Positions 8,847-16,402 of a stretch of 64,000 bases of DNA are shown piece by piece. The stretch comes from Comamonadaceae bacterium (GTDB taxonomy: Bacteria > Pseudomonadota > Gammaproteobacteria > Burkholderiales > Burkholderiaceae_C), in assembly GCA_027490925.1 (NCBI GenBank), contig JAIXXF010000012.1:29676-93675 (forward strand), in the 5' to 3' direction. The notes beneath the pieces are model-generated. The model saw only the letters and a list, made by a program, of their open reading frames with translations, was not told the DNA's origin and ran no database searches. A program made the translations under genes and the position numbers. Position 1 is the stretch's first letter, and each line of letters begins with the position of its first letter.

Positions 8847-9554
8847 ATGCCAATCACTTTCACATCCATAGTGCGATCCACCCGGTGCACCAAAGCAGTA
8901 TCGCTTGTCCTGATTGCTCTTGGAGGTTTAGCTGGCTGCGCAGCGCCATCGTCGAAGTTTCAAAACGCCAACGGTCAAGTCATGGACTGCAGCACCTCTG
9001 GGTTTGGACTCCTTGGTACGGTGGCAGCAATTTCAATGCACAGCGATTGCGAGAAGCGCGCCCAGGATGCTGGTTACAGGCCCGTTGGCGCCAACTCGGT
9101 CGCCCCGAAGCAAGCTGCCAACCCAACATCGATCCGGGTGGACTGGCCACAAGGCTGGCTGGAGCAGCCACTGACCCAAACGATGGTCAATAACGGGTTG
9201 ATTGCCTACGGAGCTGATAAAACCAAGGATCTCGCCAGCCAAGTCAGCGTCGTTTCTGCCGATGGCGTTTACGACATGATCGCCTACGCTTCTTCGCGCC
9301 GGGCCAATCAATTGGGAAGGCTGAAGAACAGCCAGGGCAGCGAAATCACCACCACCACGGTGAACGACAGAGATGCATTTCGCTTCGAAGTATCAGGTCA
9401 ACTGGAAAGCGGAACGCCCATCAGCTACCTGGTCACGATCATCCGCGGTAAAACCCAAATTGTGTATGTCACAGCATGGGCAGTGACACCCAACTACCAG
9501 CCTAACAAAGAGGCGCTGGCAGAAATCAGTACCAAGGTTGCTGGGATTTTGTGA
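8847..9554 (+). CDS. Lipoprotein of unknown function
   Basis: A 235-residue product if started at ATG 8847. The frame is open further upstream inside the previous gene, but the ATG gives a proper signal peptide (basic RSTRCTK, hydrophobic VSLVLIALGG) and lipobox LAGC. The mature part begins with a short Cys-containing segment and continues into an alpha/beta domain with VDWPQGW, RDAFRFEVSGQ and ITYLV-like strands. That layout recalls small periplasmic PsbP/DUF1795-like folds, but I cannot assign a family. Its TGA overlaps the next ATG (TGATG), which implies coupled translation. Confidence 0.75.
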   Translation: MPITFTSIVRSTRCTKAVSLVLIALGGLAGCAAPSSKFQNANGQVMDCSTSGFGLLGTVAAISMHSDCEKRAQDAGYRPVGANSVAPKQAANPTSIRVDWPQGWLEQPLTQTMVNNGLIAYGADKTKDLASQVSVVSADGVYDMIAYASSRRANQLGRLKNSQGSEITTTTVNDRDAFRFEVSGQLESGTPISYLVTIIRGKTQIVYVTAWAVTPNYQPNKEALAEISTKVAGIL

Positions 9555-9961
9555 TGCAAACGACATGGCCTGCTGCTGCCGTGCTCGTTATGGTCGCGTC
9601 GCTGGCCGCTTGTGCGTCAAACCCTCAGGTGGTCGTCGATCCGAAATCGATCAAAAGTGAATTGGTCTACCAGCGAGACATGGACGATTGCCACCAGATC
9701 TCAAGGTCCTATGACTTGTCAAACCCAACCACGCAGAATGCGTTGCTTGGCGCGACTGGTGGCGGGCTTGCAGTGGCCGGGGTTGCTACAGCAGTTGCTG
9801 GCGCAGTCTTTCTGCCAGCCCTGCCCTTCATCGCAGCCGGAGCAACCGCGGGTGGCCTGACGGGGGGCGGCCTGACAAAGTCGAGTGAGACGGCAGCCCG
9901 CGAGAGGATCCTCGCTGAGTGCCTGAAGGATCGCGGATACAGAGCCTATTCACCACAATGA
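9554..9961 (+). CDS. Glycine-zipper lipoprotein
   Basis: A 135-residue protein with a signal peptide and lipobox LAAC. The mature part has a short polar region with DDCHQISRSYD, then a glycine-rich hydrophobic segment (ALLGATGGGLAVAGVATAV, then AAGATAGGLTGGGL) of the glycine-zipper type, and ends in ERILAECLKDRGYRAYSPQ. The closing CxxxRGY element recurs in many short proteobacterial lipoproteins. It starts at ATG 9554 on the last base of the preceding stop; the GTG three bases upstream is a less likely start. Probably an outer-membrane-anchored periplasmic protein. Confidence 0.78.
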   Translation: MQTTWPAAAVLVMVASLAACASNPQVVVDPKSIKSELVYQRDMDDCHQISRSYDLSNPTTQNALLGATGGGLAVAGVATAVAGAVFLPALPFIAAGATAGGLTGGGLTKSSETAARERILAECLKDRGYRAYSPQ

Positions 9962-10257
9962 TTCAGGTTGATCCGCACTTCGAACGCGGACCGACCTGCT
10001 GTGACTGGCGACAGACTGCACTTCTTTAATTGAAAGCTGTGGGCCGCTCCACAGGATGCAGCCCAGAGCATTGAGCCGATATGGCCCGCCGAGAAACCGT
10101 CCCTAGTGGTGTGAAGGCAGGGCAGCTGGTCGCCCGGGTGTCGAGCAGCCCCCCCCCGTAGCCCTTGCTTGCCATCCACAGAGCCCCGCTGTGTCCCGAT
10201 ATTGCATCGGTACGAAAGATCGGTACGCACTAAAACCGGTGATATTTGCGAGTGCCA
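9962..10257. other. Non-coding gap of about 295 bp at the left edge of the island
   Basis: No convincing gene. It contains a run of nine C at 10149-10157 and a 9-bp direct repeat ATCGGTACG at 10206-10214 and 10219-10227. This is where the plus-strand lipoprotein genes meet the minus-strand island genes, so it should contain two converging transcript ends, but I find no T-tailed hairpin. Confidence 0.5.
10206..10227. repeat. Direct repeat ATCGGTACG x2 (4-bp spacer)
   Basis: Two exact 9-bp copies separated by AAAG, immediately downstream of the last island gene. The core is shared with the tandem repeats at 6723-6746. Confidence 0.6.
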
Positions 10258-10506
10258 TCACCCTGCCTTCGGCCACCGTATTGACCGGGTGGCCGCCCGA
10301 TCCCTTTCTCGGTCCTCCTGGTGCAGCAGGTAGCGCGGCGCCAACGCCATGCCCAGCCGATCGGCCGCCGCGATCCAGGCCAGCGCATCGGCCGCCGACA
10401 TTTCCAGCAGCCACCCCGGCACGCGATCGTGCTGGAGCTCGTATGCGGCCAGCATGTCCTCGACCCCGCGCAAGAGCCGCTGTGCGTTTCGGTTCAACTC
10501 GCTCAT
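10258..10506 (-). CDS. 82-residue protein coupled to the PcfJ-like gene
   Basis: Begins MSELNRNAQRLL and is mainly helical, with AADALAWIAAADRLGMALAP in the middle and a charged tail (HQEDRERDRAATRS). Its ATG at 10506 overlaps the PcfJ-like stop codon in an ATGA junction, which supports both the start and its reality. The same frame is open well upstream, antiparallel in composition to the PcfJ C-terminus, but that part is out of phase with any domain. No family recognised. Coupling suggests it is made in proportion to the PcfJ-like protein. Confidence 0.66.
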   Translation of the reverse strand: MSELNRNAQRLLRGVEDMLAAYELQHDRVPGWLLEMSAADALAWIAAADRLGMALAPRYLLHQEDRERDRAATRSIRWPKAG

Positions 10507-12179
10507 GCCGACCTCCCCTCTCCGGCCCCTTGGCGTGAACACCCCGGCCACGGCCGGTACACCGGCGGATTGAGCTTCAAGATGCTGGGGCTGGGCACGG
10601 TCGGCTGCGTATTCAATGCCGAGTTGTTCGGTGCCGAGTTGTTCGGTGACGGTGGGTTCGGCGGCAGGGTGTTGGGTATCGGCCCGTCGTCCTCCTGCCG
10701 TGATGTCGGTCCCTCCGATGGTCTTGCTTCTGGCGGCTGGGTGTTCCGTGCAGTGTCTTCGACAGGCCCTGACTGATTGCTCCAGCGCGTGTATTCGGCG
10801 GCGAAGGCCTTCAGGGTGGTGATGAGTCGGCTGTCGACCAGCAGGTTGCAGGACCGGCGGCAATCGACCAGGCGCCAGCAGCCGCGTCGGCGGACCGTAC
10901 CGATGTGCCTGTCGGGGGGTGGGATGTGTTCCAGTTCCAGGGTCGCCACCCGCTTGCCGTCGCGTCGCACCGAGAAGAACCGATGGTCTCTGTCGGGCTC
11001 GCACTCACTGGCCAGTGAGTACAGGCAGGAGTGCATCGCCCTGCCCTCCACCCACAAGGCGTAAGGCGTGGTGAGCGGGACGATCTCCAGGCCCTGCCAG
11101 TCGGTCGGGCCGCAGTAGAAGTGCCAGGGCTCCGATTGCCGGGTGACCGCAAGGGCTTCGGTTTCTGCCATCCACTTTTCTGCCCGGCGCCACAAACTCC
11201 GCCAGGTGTGGCTGCGGGTGATGTCGAATTCGGCGCGGAACGCCCAATCGTGCAGGGTCAAGAACCCCTCCAGGGTGGCGATGCCGTCGCGCTGGGCGAT
11301 CCACATCAGGGCGAAGTCCGATTTGTCTTCCGGCAACTCCGGGCGGGAATTGAAGTAGTAATAGGACTGGACGATCAAGGCGTCGAGCCACCGTCCTTGG
11401 GGTGCCTCCTGCCAGCCGGTGGCGATCAGGGCGTCCACATACTGGCGCAGGTCGTAGAGCCGGAACTGGGTGCACTTCAGGATGGGCTGGAAGTTTTTGG
11501 GGTCGCTGCGACAGATCAGCCGCCAGGCGGCTGGCGTGAACAAGGAGCGCAACCATTGTTCGGGGCTCTCATTGCTGGTGGTGTCTTGCAAGCGCTGAAT
11601 CCGGGCCCGGGCCGACGGGGTGCGTTGGGCAAGCCGTATGAGCCAGGTGAGGTCGGCTTGCGCGGCGGACGGGATGGCTACCGGGCTGACCACCGAGTCA
11701 ACATGCCCGCCGACAGCTGGCTCGACTGGCCCACCCACGGGCAAGCCGTTGGGCACGGGGGGAGCAGCGCAGGTGTCTGCGTTGGACGGCGCGTCCAAGG
11801 ACTCGGCTGGCAACCCGTTGACGAGCTCACTTGGGCGTTTACCCAGTTGTTTACCCAGTTCTTTGCCCAGCTGTCTGGCCAGTCCCGATGGCACGGGCGT
11901 GCTCGTGGGCTCGTGTGGACCTGCACCGGGCCAACCTGGGCATCGTGAACCATCCAAAGCCGCCTGAATCGCTGGGCGGTCAACACGAAGGTGGGGCGGG
12001 TCGACCCACTCGCTGTGGGTCAGCGGAGGGGTGTCACCGTGTCGATGTGGTGAGAGCCCATTGCACGGGCCATCAATTTGTCCAGAGCGGTGTTCGTCGT
12101 TGCCCACGCGGCCGCCTTGGACAACATGGCCAGGTTGAGGGTGGTTCTCGCTGTCAAGGGAATGGATGAGGTCGTTCAT
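10503..12179 (-). CDS. PcfJ-like domain protein
   Basis: A 558-residue protein. Residues ~1-150 are low-complexity, Pro/Gly rich, and include a repeated ELGK/QLGK heptad-like stretch. Residues ~170-470 are a folded region with many aromatic residues. The part from about 375 to 450 (MHSCLYSLASECE, then FFSVRRDGKRVATLEL) has the Cys-Ser-Leu and ATLEL pattern of the PcfJ-like domain, named after a conjugative-plasmid protein of unknown biochemical role. The tail is Pro/Asn rich with a 15-bp DNA duplication. It overlaps both neighbours by ATGA, so it is the centre of a coupled three-gene unit. Confidence 0.75.
   Translation of the reverse strand: MNDLIHSLDSENHPQPGHVVQGGRVGNDEHRSGQIDGPCNGLSPHRHGDTPPLTHSEWVDPPHLRVDRPAIQAALDGSRCPGWPGAGPHEPTSTPVPSGLARQLGKELGKQLGKRPSELVNGLPAESLDAPSNADTCAAPPVPNGLPVGGPVEPAVGGHVDSVVSPVAIPSAAQADLTWLIRLAQRTPSARARIQRLQDTTSNESPEQWLRSLFTPAAWRLICRSDPKNFQPILKCTQFRLYDLRQYVDALIATGWQEAPQGRWLDALIVQSYYYFNSRPELPEDKSDFALMWIAQRDGIATLEGFLTLHDWAFRAEFDITRSHTWRSLWRRAEKWMAETEALAVTRQSEPWHFYCGPTDWQGLEIVPLTTPYALWVEGRAMHSCLYSLASECEPDRDHRFFSVRRDGKRVATLELEHIPPPDRHIGTVRRRGCWRLVDCRRSCNLLVDSRLITTLKAFAAEYTRWSNQSGPVEDTARNTQPPEARPSEGPTSRQEDDGPIPNTLPPNPPSPNNSAPNNSALNTQPTVPSPSILKLNPPVYRPWPGCSRQGAGEGRSA
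10621..10650. repeat. 15-bp tandem duplication inside the PcfJ-like gene
   Basis: GAGTTGTTCGGTGCC is followed directly by the same sequence with one change (position 14, C to A). In the coding frame it gives the repeated Asn-Asn-Ser-Ala element of the protein's disordered tail, so it preserves the frame. Confidence 0.75.
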
Positions 12180-12514
12180 GAGCGACCTCCAGTGGTCCGT
12201 CCGGCGCCGATGGCTTGCAGGTAGTCACCAAGGGCTTGGTGGAGTCGCTGCAGGCCGACCGTGTCGAGGGTGACCCGATACCGCAGGTGCCATGCCTCGG
12301 GGTCTCGCGCGGTGTCCAGCTGGCTTCGGACACTGACCTCGTGGCTGTCGGGGACCGCCTGGATCGGGCGGATCTCCAAGACCTCTCGGTAGGCGCTGCT
12401 GCTGGTCAGCTCGACTGGGGTGTGGAAGGCTTGGTTGGCGGTGGCCGACTGGGTGTCGATCGCACCGATGGGTTGGCTGGCGGCCGTGGGTGCGCCGCGG
12501 GGGATCGCTGTCAT
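12176..12514 (-). CDS. 112-residue protein upstream of PcfJ-like gene
   Basis: Starts at ATG 12514 after an AGGAG ribosome site six bases upstream and ends in an ATGA overlap with the PcfJ-like gene. The N-terminal ~35 residues are low-complexity (Ala/Gln/Thr). The C-terminal half has an alternating pattern (YREVLEIRPIQAVPD, then WHLRYRVTLDTVGLQRLHQALGDYLQAIG) that looks like two beta strands plus an amphipathic helix. No family recognised. Its position as first gene of the coupled trio suggests a partner or regulator of the PcfJ-like protein. Confidence 0.65.
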   Translation of the reverse strand: MTAIPRGAPTAASQPIGAIDTQSATANQAFHTPVELTSSSAYREVLEIRPIQAVPDSHEVSVRSQLDTARDPEAWHLRYRVTLDTVGLQRLHQALGDYLQAIGAGRTTGGRS

Positions 12515-12639
12515 GTGAGCTCCTGTTTAGCCGCTTTGACGTGGTGTCGGGGGCGGCAATCTGGAACAAATCCCCCCGGTCTTTCGCTCTGTCGGGTGAC
12601 AGGGCTGGGCGACCCGCCCAGTGGTTCAGGTGCGGTTGG

Positions 12640-13098
12640 TCATCTGAGCAGCACCAGTCGTGGCGTGGCGTCGGCACCTGCCCAGACGACGGCGTTTTGT
12701 TGGTGGCGGTTACCGAGCGCTTTGCTGGCCTCCAGAGCGATGCCGAGGACCAGGAAACTGGGTTCGCCCTGCCAACCGTTGGTGGGGTGTTGCCCGATTC
12801 CTGGGATGAACTTCAGGCTGCGCTGGGCCAGCTCTTGGCGCAGCTGCGCTTGCCGGGCGTCATTGACCTCGTCCGGGACGTTTTGGCTCAACGGGTTGCA
12901 TGCGGTGACAAAGGCGCACTGGGTGTGTCTGGTGGCGGCATACAGGCTCATCAACGCCGTGCTGGGCTGGTCGATGGTGAGGGTGAAGCGGCCAGGCCCG
13001 CCTTCGACTTCATCGGCATGGACGAGGTAATGGGTCTCTCGGTAGGCCGCCACGGTGGCGGGGTCGAGGACGGTGGAAATACCAGGCTCAGAAAACAC
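12640..13098 (-). CDS. DUF3293 domain protein
   Basis: A 152-residue protein started at GTG 13098, chosen because a GGAGGG Shine-Dalgarno (13103-13108 on the opposite strand) sits four bases before it. An ATG at 13161 would add 21 residues of unusual composition. The DUF3293 pattern is clear: TVAAYRETHYLV near the start, AFVTACNPLSQNV in the middle, then WQGEPSFLVLGI and QNAVVWAGADATPRLVLLR at the end. The biochemical role of the family is unknown. It precedes the 112-residue/PcfJ/82-residue unit by 125 bp on the same strand and may share a transcript. Confidence 0.82.
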   Translation of the reverse strand: MFSEPGISTVLDPATVAAYRETHYLVHADEVEGGPGRFTLTIDQPSTALMSLYAATRHTQCAFVTACNPLSQNVPDEVNDARQAQLRQELAQRSLKFIPGIGQHPTNGWQGEPSFLVLGIALEASKALGNRHQQNAVVWAGADATPRLVLLR

Positions 13099-13102
13099 GA
13101 AA

Positions 13103-13119
13103 CCCTCCGAAAAGGAGGG
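13103..13119 (-). promoter_or_regulatory. Hairpin that sequesters the DUF3293 ribosome site
   Basis: On the coding (minus) strand CCCTCC, a five-base loop TTTTC and GGAGGG form a perfect 6-bp stem. GGAGGG is the Shine-Dalgarno sequence of the GTG start four bases later. When folded, the ribosome site would be hidden; there is no T-run after it, so it is not a terminator. Translational control is inferred. Confidence 0.6.
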
Positions 13120-13377
13120 CCGACGCTTTGCACCGCTTGGTTGCTTCGGTAGAAGCCACATCCGCTGTTGCGAACCACCTTGCCCGGTCTGGCAGGTTGG
13201 TTTGGGCGTCGGCCCAAGTCTTGATGTGCTGATAGTTTATTTCAGATTCAAAAAGTTTGCTGATCCTCCAACGAGTGTTCATCGTCCATTCGCTGGCCGC
13301 CCTGCAAGCCAGCGCGTTACGCCATACCCGTGCACTGAAACTACAAGCCGAAAACCGCCACCCATGACGGTATGACC

Positions 13378-13923
13378 TTACTTGATCTTGTGTCGCTGTG
13401 TAGGTTGTGGGTACTCCGCCTCGAAGAAAGAACAGTCTCGGGCGGTCGACATGACTTCTGCCACAGACATGGTGCCCGATGGGGTGTCACGCAGGCCTGA
13501 CCGACACTCCCATGGCCCAGTCCCCGCCAAGTGTCGGCAAGCCATACAGGCCTTCCAAGGCTGGCCGCTGCGGTCGTACTTCACCAAGTGATCCGCAATT
13601 CTTTCAGCAAGTTCCATTGGAAATCCACGAGCTGCAAAAAGGGACTGCCGTTGTTCAAACAGATTGATCTCGGCGGTGTTCATCGCGTCGGTGACAGGCC
13701 AACAATGGCGATCTGGATCGAGAGCGGCAGGCTCGGCATCTTGACGTTGCACGGCATGCAAGTGATCGATCAGCCGCTGCTTGTTGGCTCTGATGAGCGC
13801 CCTGAGTTCCTCGGTCAAAGCGGAGCTGGGAGATGCCATCAATCCGTCGCCAGACAGCAACTGGATCTTGAGCCCTGCGGCTCCGATAAGTGCTAGTAGT
13901 TGTTCTGGGTGCTCACACTTCAT
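13378..13923 (-). CDS. TubC_N-like domain protein with C-terminal Cys cluster
   Basis: A 181-residue protein. Residues ~5-58 (LLALIGAAGLKIQLLSGDGL, then LTEELRALIRANKQRLIDHL) match the small TubC_N-like docking fold that is common in mobile elements of Burkholderiales, where it is not tied to peptide synthetases. The C-terminal half has a Cys pattern (CMACRHL, WECRSG, ARDCSFFE) that could bind a metal. It begins on the last base of the stop codon of the ATPase gene (TGATG), placing it in the primase/ATPase operon. Function unknown; a replication or maintenance accessory is plausible. Confidence 0.7.
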   Translation of the reverse strand: MKCEHPEQLLALIGAAGLKIQLLSGDGLMASPSSALTEELRALIRANKQRLIDHLHAVQRQDAEPAALDPDRHCWPVTDAMNTAEINLFEQRQSLFAARGFPMELAERIADHLVKYDRSGQPWKACMACRHLAGTGPWECRSGLRDTPSGTMSVAEVMSTARDCSFFEAEYPQPTQRHKIK

Positions 13924-15116
13924 CAGAACACCTCGCTGCCGCCAAGATCGGTGGCGTCGTCCAGTTGGAACTCACCAACTCCCGCCGACAACGTACCTTC
14001 AATCTCATCAACTTGGCCAACAGGGCCATCAATTGAACGTTGAACACCATGGGCGATCTCCTTGGACAACCTCGGCATTTCCCAGTACCACCTGTCGATG
14101 ACTTTCTTCTTCTGGACCTCTAAGGCTTCAGACGCTCTCCTGACAGTTCGCCATGAAATTCCTGCTGCTTTCGCCTGTTCCTCCACATATTTCGTAGGAC
14201 AAGGACCTTCTTTCAACAGCACGACCAAGAAGTCCTGGGCCTGGGACAGTGCAGAACTGCGGAGGCCATCGCCTCCCTCTGGCTCCGCCAGCAAATCTCT
14301 TGCGGACCCCTCCACTCGCGTACCCCAGACCACGTGGCTGGCTTCAATGCCCGGTAGGGGCTGACTTTGATGGATGTTGTATTCAAAGCCGTCTTGATCG
14401 GATCCGATGTTTGACTTAGCACGAGCCAGTACCCGCCGATCGTTGCCGTCCTTGAGCGCCACCTTTGCGGCGACCAACACCACGCGTGCCACAGCCGTGA
14501 ACGCAATGGAGCCCACGACACGGGTTGCCGGATCACTCCCTGCCCCGCCCTTGCTAAAGTGGGAGATACCTAAAACCGCGGCGCCAAGACCAGCCGCCAG
14601 ATCTACGAACGGTTGTAACGCGCGCCGAACCTCGGTGTTTTTGTGGCTGTCGCCCTGCACTGCAGAGACGATCGGATCAACGATCAACAGCTTGACATTG
14701 CCAATTTCCAACGCTTTCTCCAACAGCTGGGGCATGTCGCGGGCTGGGTCAAAGGCTCGGTCCTCTCCGTTGATGCGAGTACTTTGGACGAAGAAACAAC
14801 TCGCCCTGTTCGCACCGGAGGCGATGAGCCGGGGAATGAGGGTGTCCGCCGGATCATCTTCCCCGCTCTAGATCAATACGTTGCCAGCATCTGTTTGGCT
14901 GCCCTCGGGCCATCGCCCCCCGGCAGTCACGGTCGCTGCGAACTTGAGCGCAATCGTTGTTTTGCCCTGGCCCGGCGCACCCGCCAAAATATGAAACTTG
15001 CCCAGTGCCAGCCAATCGGGCCACAGCCAACGGATCGGCTCAGGTGTCAGGTCCGCGCCGTTCACAAGGATCACTTCGGTGGTGTCGTCTCGGGCATAAG
15101 AGTCAGTACGCAACAT
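13923..15116 (-). pseudogene. RepA-like RecA-fold ATPase/helicase gene interrupted by an in-frame TAG
   Basis: The full frame would encode about 397 residues, starting at ATG 15116 (14-nt overlap with the primase gene). It has Walker A GAPGQGKTT near residue 47 and a Walker B-like LLIVDPIVSAV in the second half, followed by HFSKGG, as in AAA_25/RepA hexameric ATPases. A single TAG at 14868-14870 splits it after NVLI; the next residues SGEDDPADTLIPRL continue in the same frame. The family has Trp here (NVLIWSGED), so one TGG-to-TAG change explains the break. The N-terminal product would be 82 residues. A 270-residue restart at ATG 14735 would lack Walker A. Sequencing error or suppression cannot be excluded. 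Confidence 0.82.
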
Positions 15117-16059
15117 GCTTGAAGTCTTTCAGATTTGGAGTGTTGATTGAGAGTGCACGGTCGAAGACGGCTCGCACTGCTTGCGAGCCCATAAGACGGT
15201 GCATGTCGTTGAAGTCGGTGGGGTTGGTGACCAGGTCTGACCCATTGAAGGTTGGCGCCGCAACCAGGCCGCCAACCGCCAGGGCGGCTGCAGTGGCTTT
15301 TGTCATCCCTGGGTTCCCCGGTGTTCTTCGGTCGTCGTCAGCAGCAAGAACGATCAGGACGCCCGGATACTTTTTGCTGAGAGCCTCAGCGACCGGGAGT
15401 AAGTTGCCAGCATTGAAGGCCACAGCGACGGCATAGCCGGTGCATTCATGAATGCTTGCGCCTGTGGCGAAACCCTCACAGACGACCAGCACTCCCGATG
15501 GATGTCCGATGCTGAAGTAACACCCCGTACGTCGGCCGCCGGGTAACCCACGCTTACTTGAAAAGTCCTCGGGGCCGATCCTTTCGATGTTCCAAAGCCG
15601 TCCGGTCGTGTCCCTCATAGGGACCAGAAGTGTCCCAGCGAGATTCACCCGGGTGCCATGAGGCTGGACACCTTTCGCGCTCAGGTAGGGGCTGAATAGG
15701 CTGGGTCGAGCGCCCATCCAAAGCTCTTCCGCGTACGTTGCCGCGTACTCTTGCGCTGCGGATATCTCGGCAGCTCGCTTGGCGCGAATGTCTTGAATCC
15801 GTTGATGGTGCTTCTCGCGCTCGGCATGGGTCATAGTGACCGCTTCTCTACTGCACCAGCTGACATGGAGGTTAGTCCGCCAATCGCCGAAGCACCCAGC
15901 TGGCAGACCATCATCAAACAGCACGTACCAGCCACCTCGGTCGCTCGGCTTACCGTTGGTGCTGAATCTGTGAATGGCGCCGTCAGGGATGATGACATCT
16001 GGCGGGAACACGCCGACCTGGAGCATCGCCAGTCGAAATTCTTCGATCTGTCTGCTCAT
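15103..16059 (-). CDS. TOPRIM-domain primase of a mobile element
   Basis: A 318-residue protein started at ATG 16059, which overlaps the upstream excisionase-like stop in an ATGA. An in-frame extension to 16155 is not supported. The N-terminal part (IHRFSTNGKPSDRGGWYVLFDDG) resembles plasmid/phage-type primase N-domains. The C-terminal TOPRIM region shows VVCEGFATGASIH (catalytic Glu) and IVLAADDD (acidic metal site), followed by GMTKATAAALAVGG. This would make RNA primers for element replication together with the downstream ATPase. Confidence 0.84.
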   Translation of the reverse strand: MSRQIEEFRLAMLQVGVFPPDVIIPDGAIHRFSTNGKPSDRGGWYVLFDDGLPAGCFGDWRTNLHVSWCSREAVTMTHAEREKHHQRIQDIRAKRAAEISAAQEYAATYAEELWMGARPSLFSPYLSAKGVQPHGTRVNLAGTLLVPMRDTTGRLWNIERIGPEDFSSKRGLPGGRRTGCYFSIGHPSGVLVVCEGFATGASIHECTGYAVAVAFNAGNLLPVAEALSKKYPGVLIVLAADDDRRTPGNPGMTKATAAALAVGGLVAAPTFNGSDLVTNPTDFNDMHRLMGSQAVRAVFDRALSINTPNLKDFKHVAY

Positions 16060-16259
16060 ACCAACCCCAGTACTCGGCGGATCTCGCTGACAGGCCAGGC
16101 TAAGCGGCCGTAAACTCTTACTGGCCGGATCGGTCCCTTGTCTTGACTTGCCCAAACTCGCAGCGTTTGCTGCTGGCGATTGAGATGCCGTGCGGCTTCG
16201 GCAGTGGTGAGTGTTGAGCGGACCTCGTCATGGAGACTTGATACATGATTGCTGACCAC
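16056..16259 (-). CDS. Excisionase-like helix-turn-helix protein
   Basis: A 67-residue protein from GTG 16259, which follows an AGGA site eight bases upstream; a GTG at 16289 would add ten residues. The core LTTAEAARHLNRQQQTLRVWAS is a MerR/AlpA-like winged HTH and is followed by VYGRLAWPVSEIRRVLGL, the usual wing and closing helix. Such proteins act as recombination directionality factors or transcription activators in small integrative elements. It is the first gene of the primase/ATPase/TubC_N operon and lies next to a palindrome-rich region that may be its target. Confidence 0.8.
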   Translation of the reverse strand: MVSNHVSSLHDEVRSTLTTAEAARHLNRQQQTLRVWASQDKGPIRPVRVYGRLAWPVSEIRRVLGLV

Positions 16260-16305
16260 GGTGTGTTTCCTTTCAATCTCGTTGAACACACCGCTATTGC
16301 AATTA

Positions 16306-16333
16306 CCGGGTAACGTCAGTCCCCGTTACCCGG
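16306..16333. repeat. Perfect 10-bp inverted repeat CCGGGTAACG / CGTTACCCGG
   Basis: The arms at 16306-16315 and 16324-16333 are separated by eight bases, upstream of the excisionase-like gene. Further CCGGG/CCCGG motifs follow at about 16352, 16374, 16387 and 16397, including a 7-bp stem AGCCGGG/CCCGGCT at 16385-16403 that overlaps the end of the neighbouring gene. The cluster looks like an operator or replication-origin region. Confidence 0.65.
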
Positions 16334-16402
16334 CTGAATCCTGTTGGCAAGTCCGGGTCAATTGGCCACCTGAGCCCGGATGAAAGCCGGGATCTACCCG
16401 GC

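Noticed and set aside
10149..10157. Run of nine C as a phase-variation tract
   Set aside because: It lies outside any credible gene and not at a promoter spacer, so no switching role can be argued.
10507..11004. N-terminal extension of the 82-residue island protein
   Set aside because: Covers the PcfJ-like gene in another frame with Pro/Arg/His shadow composition.
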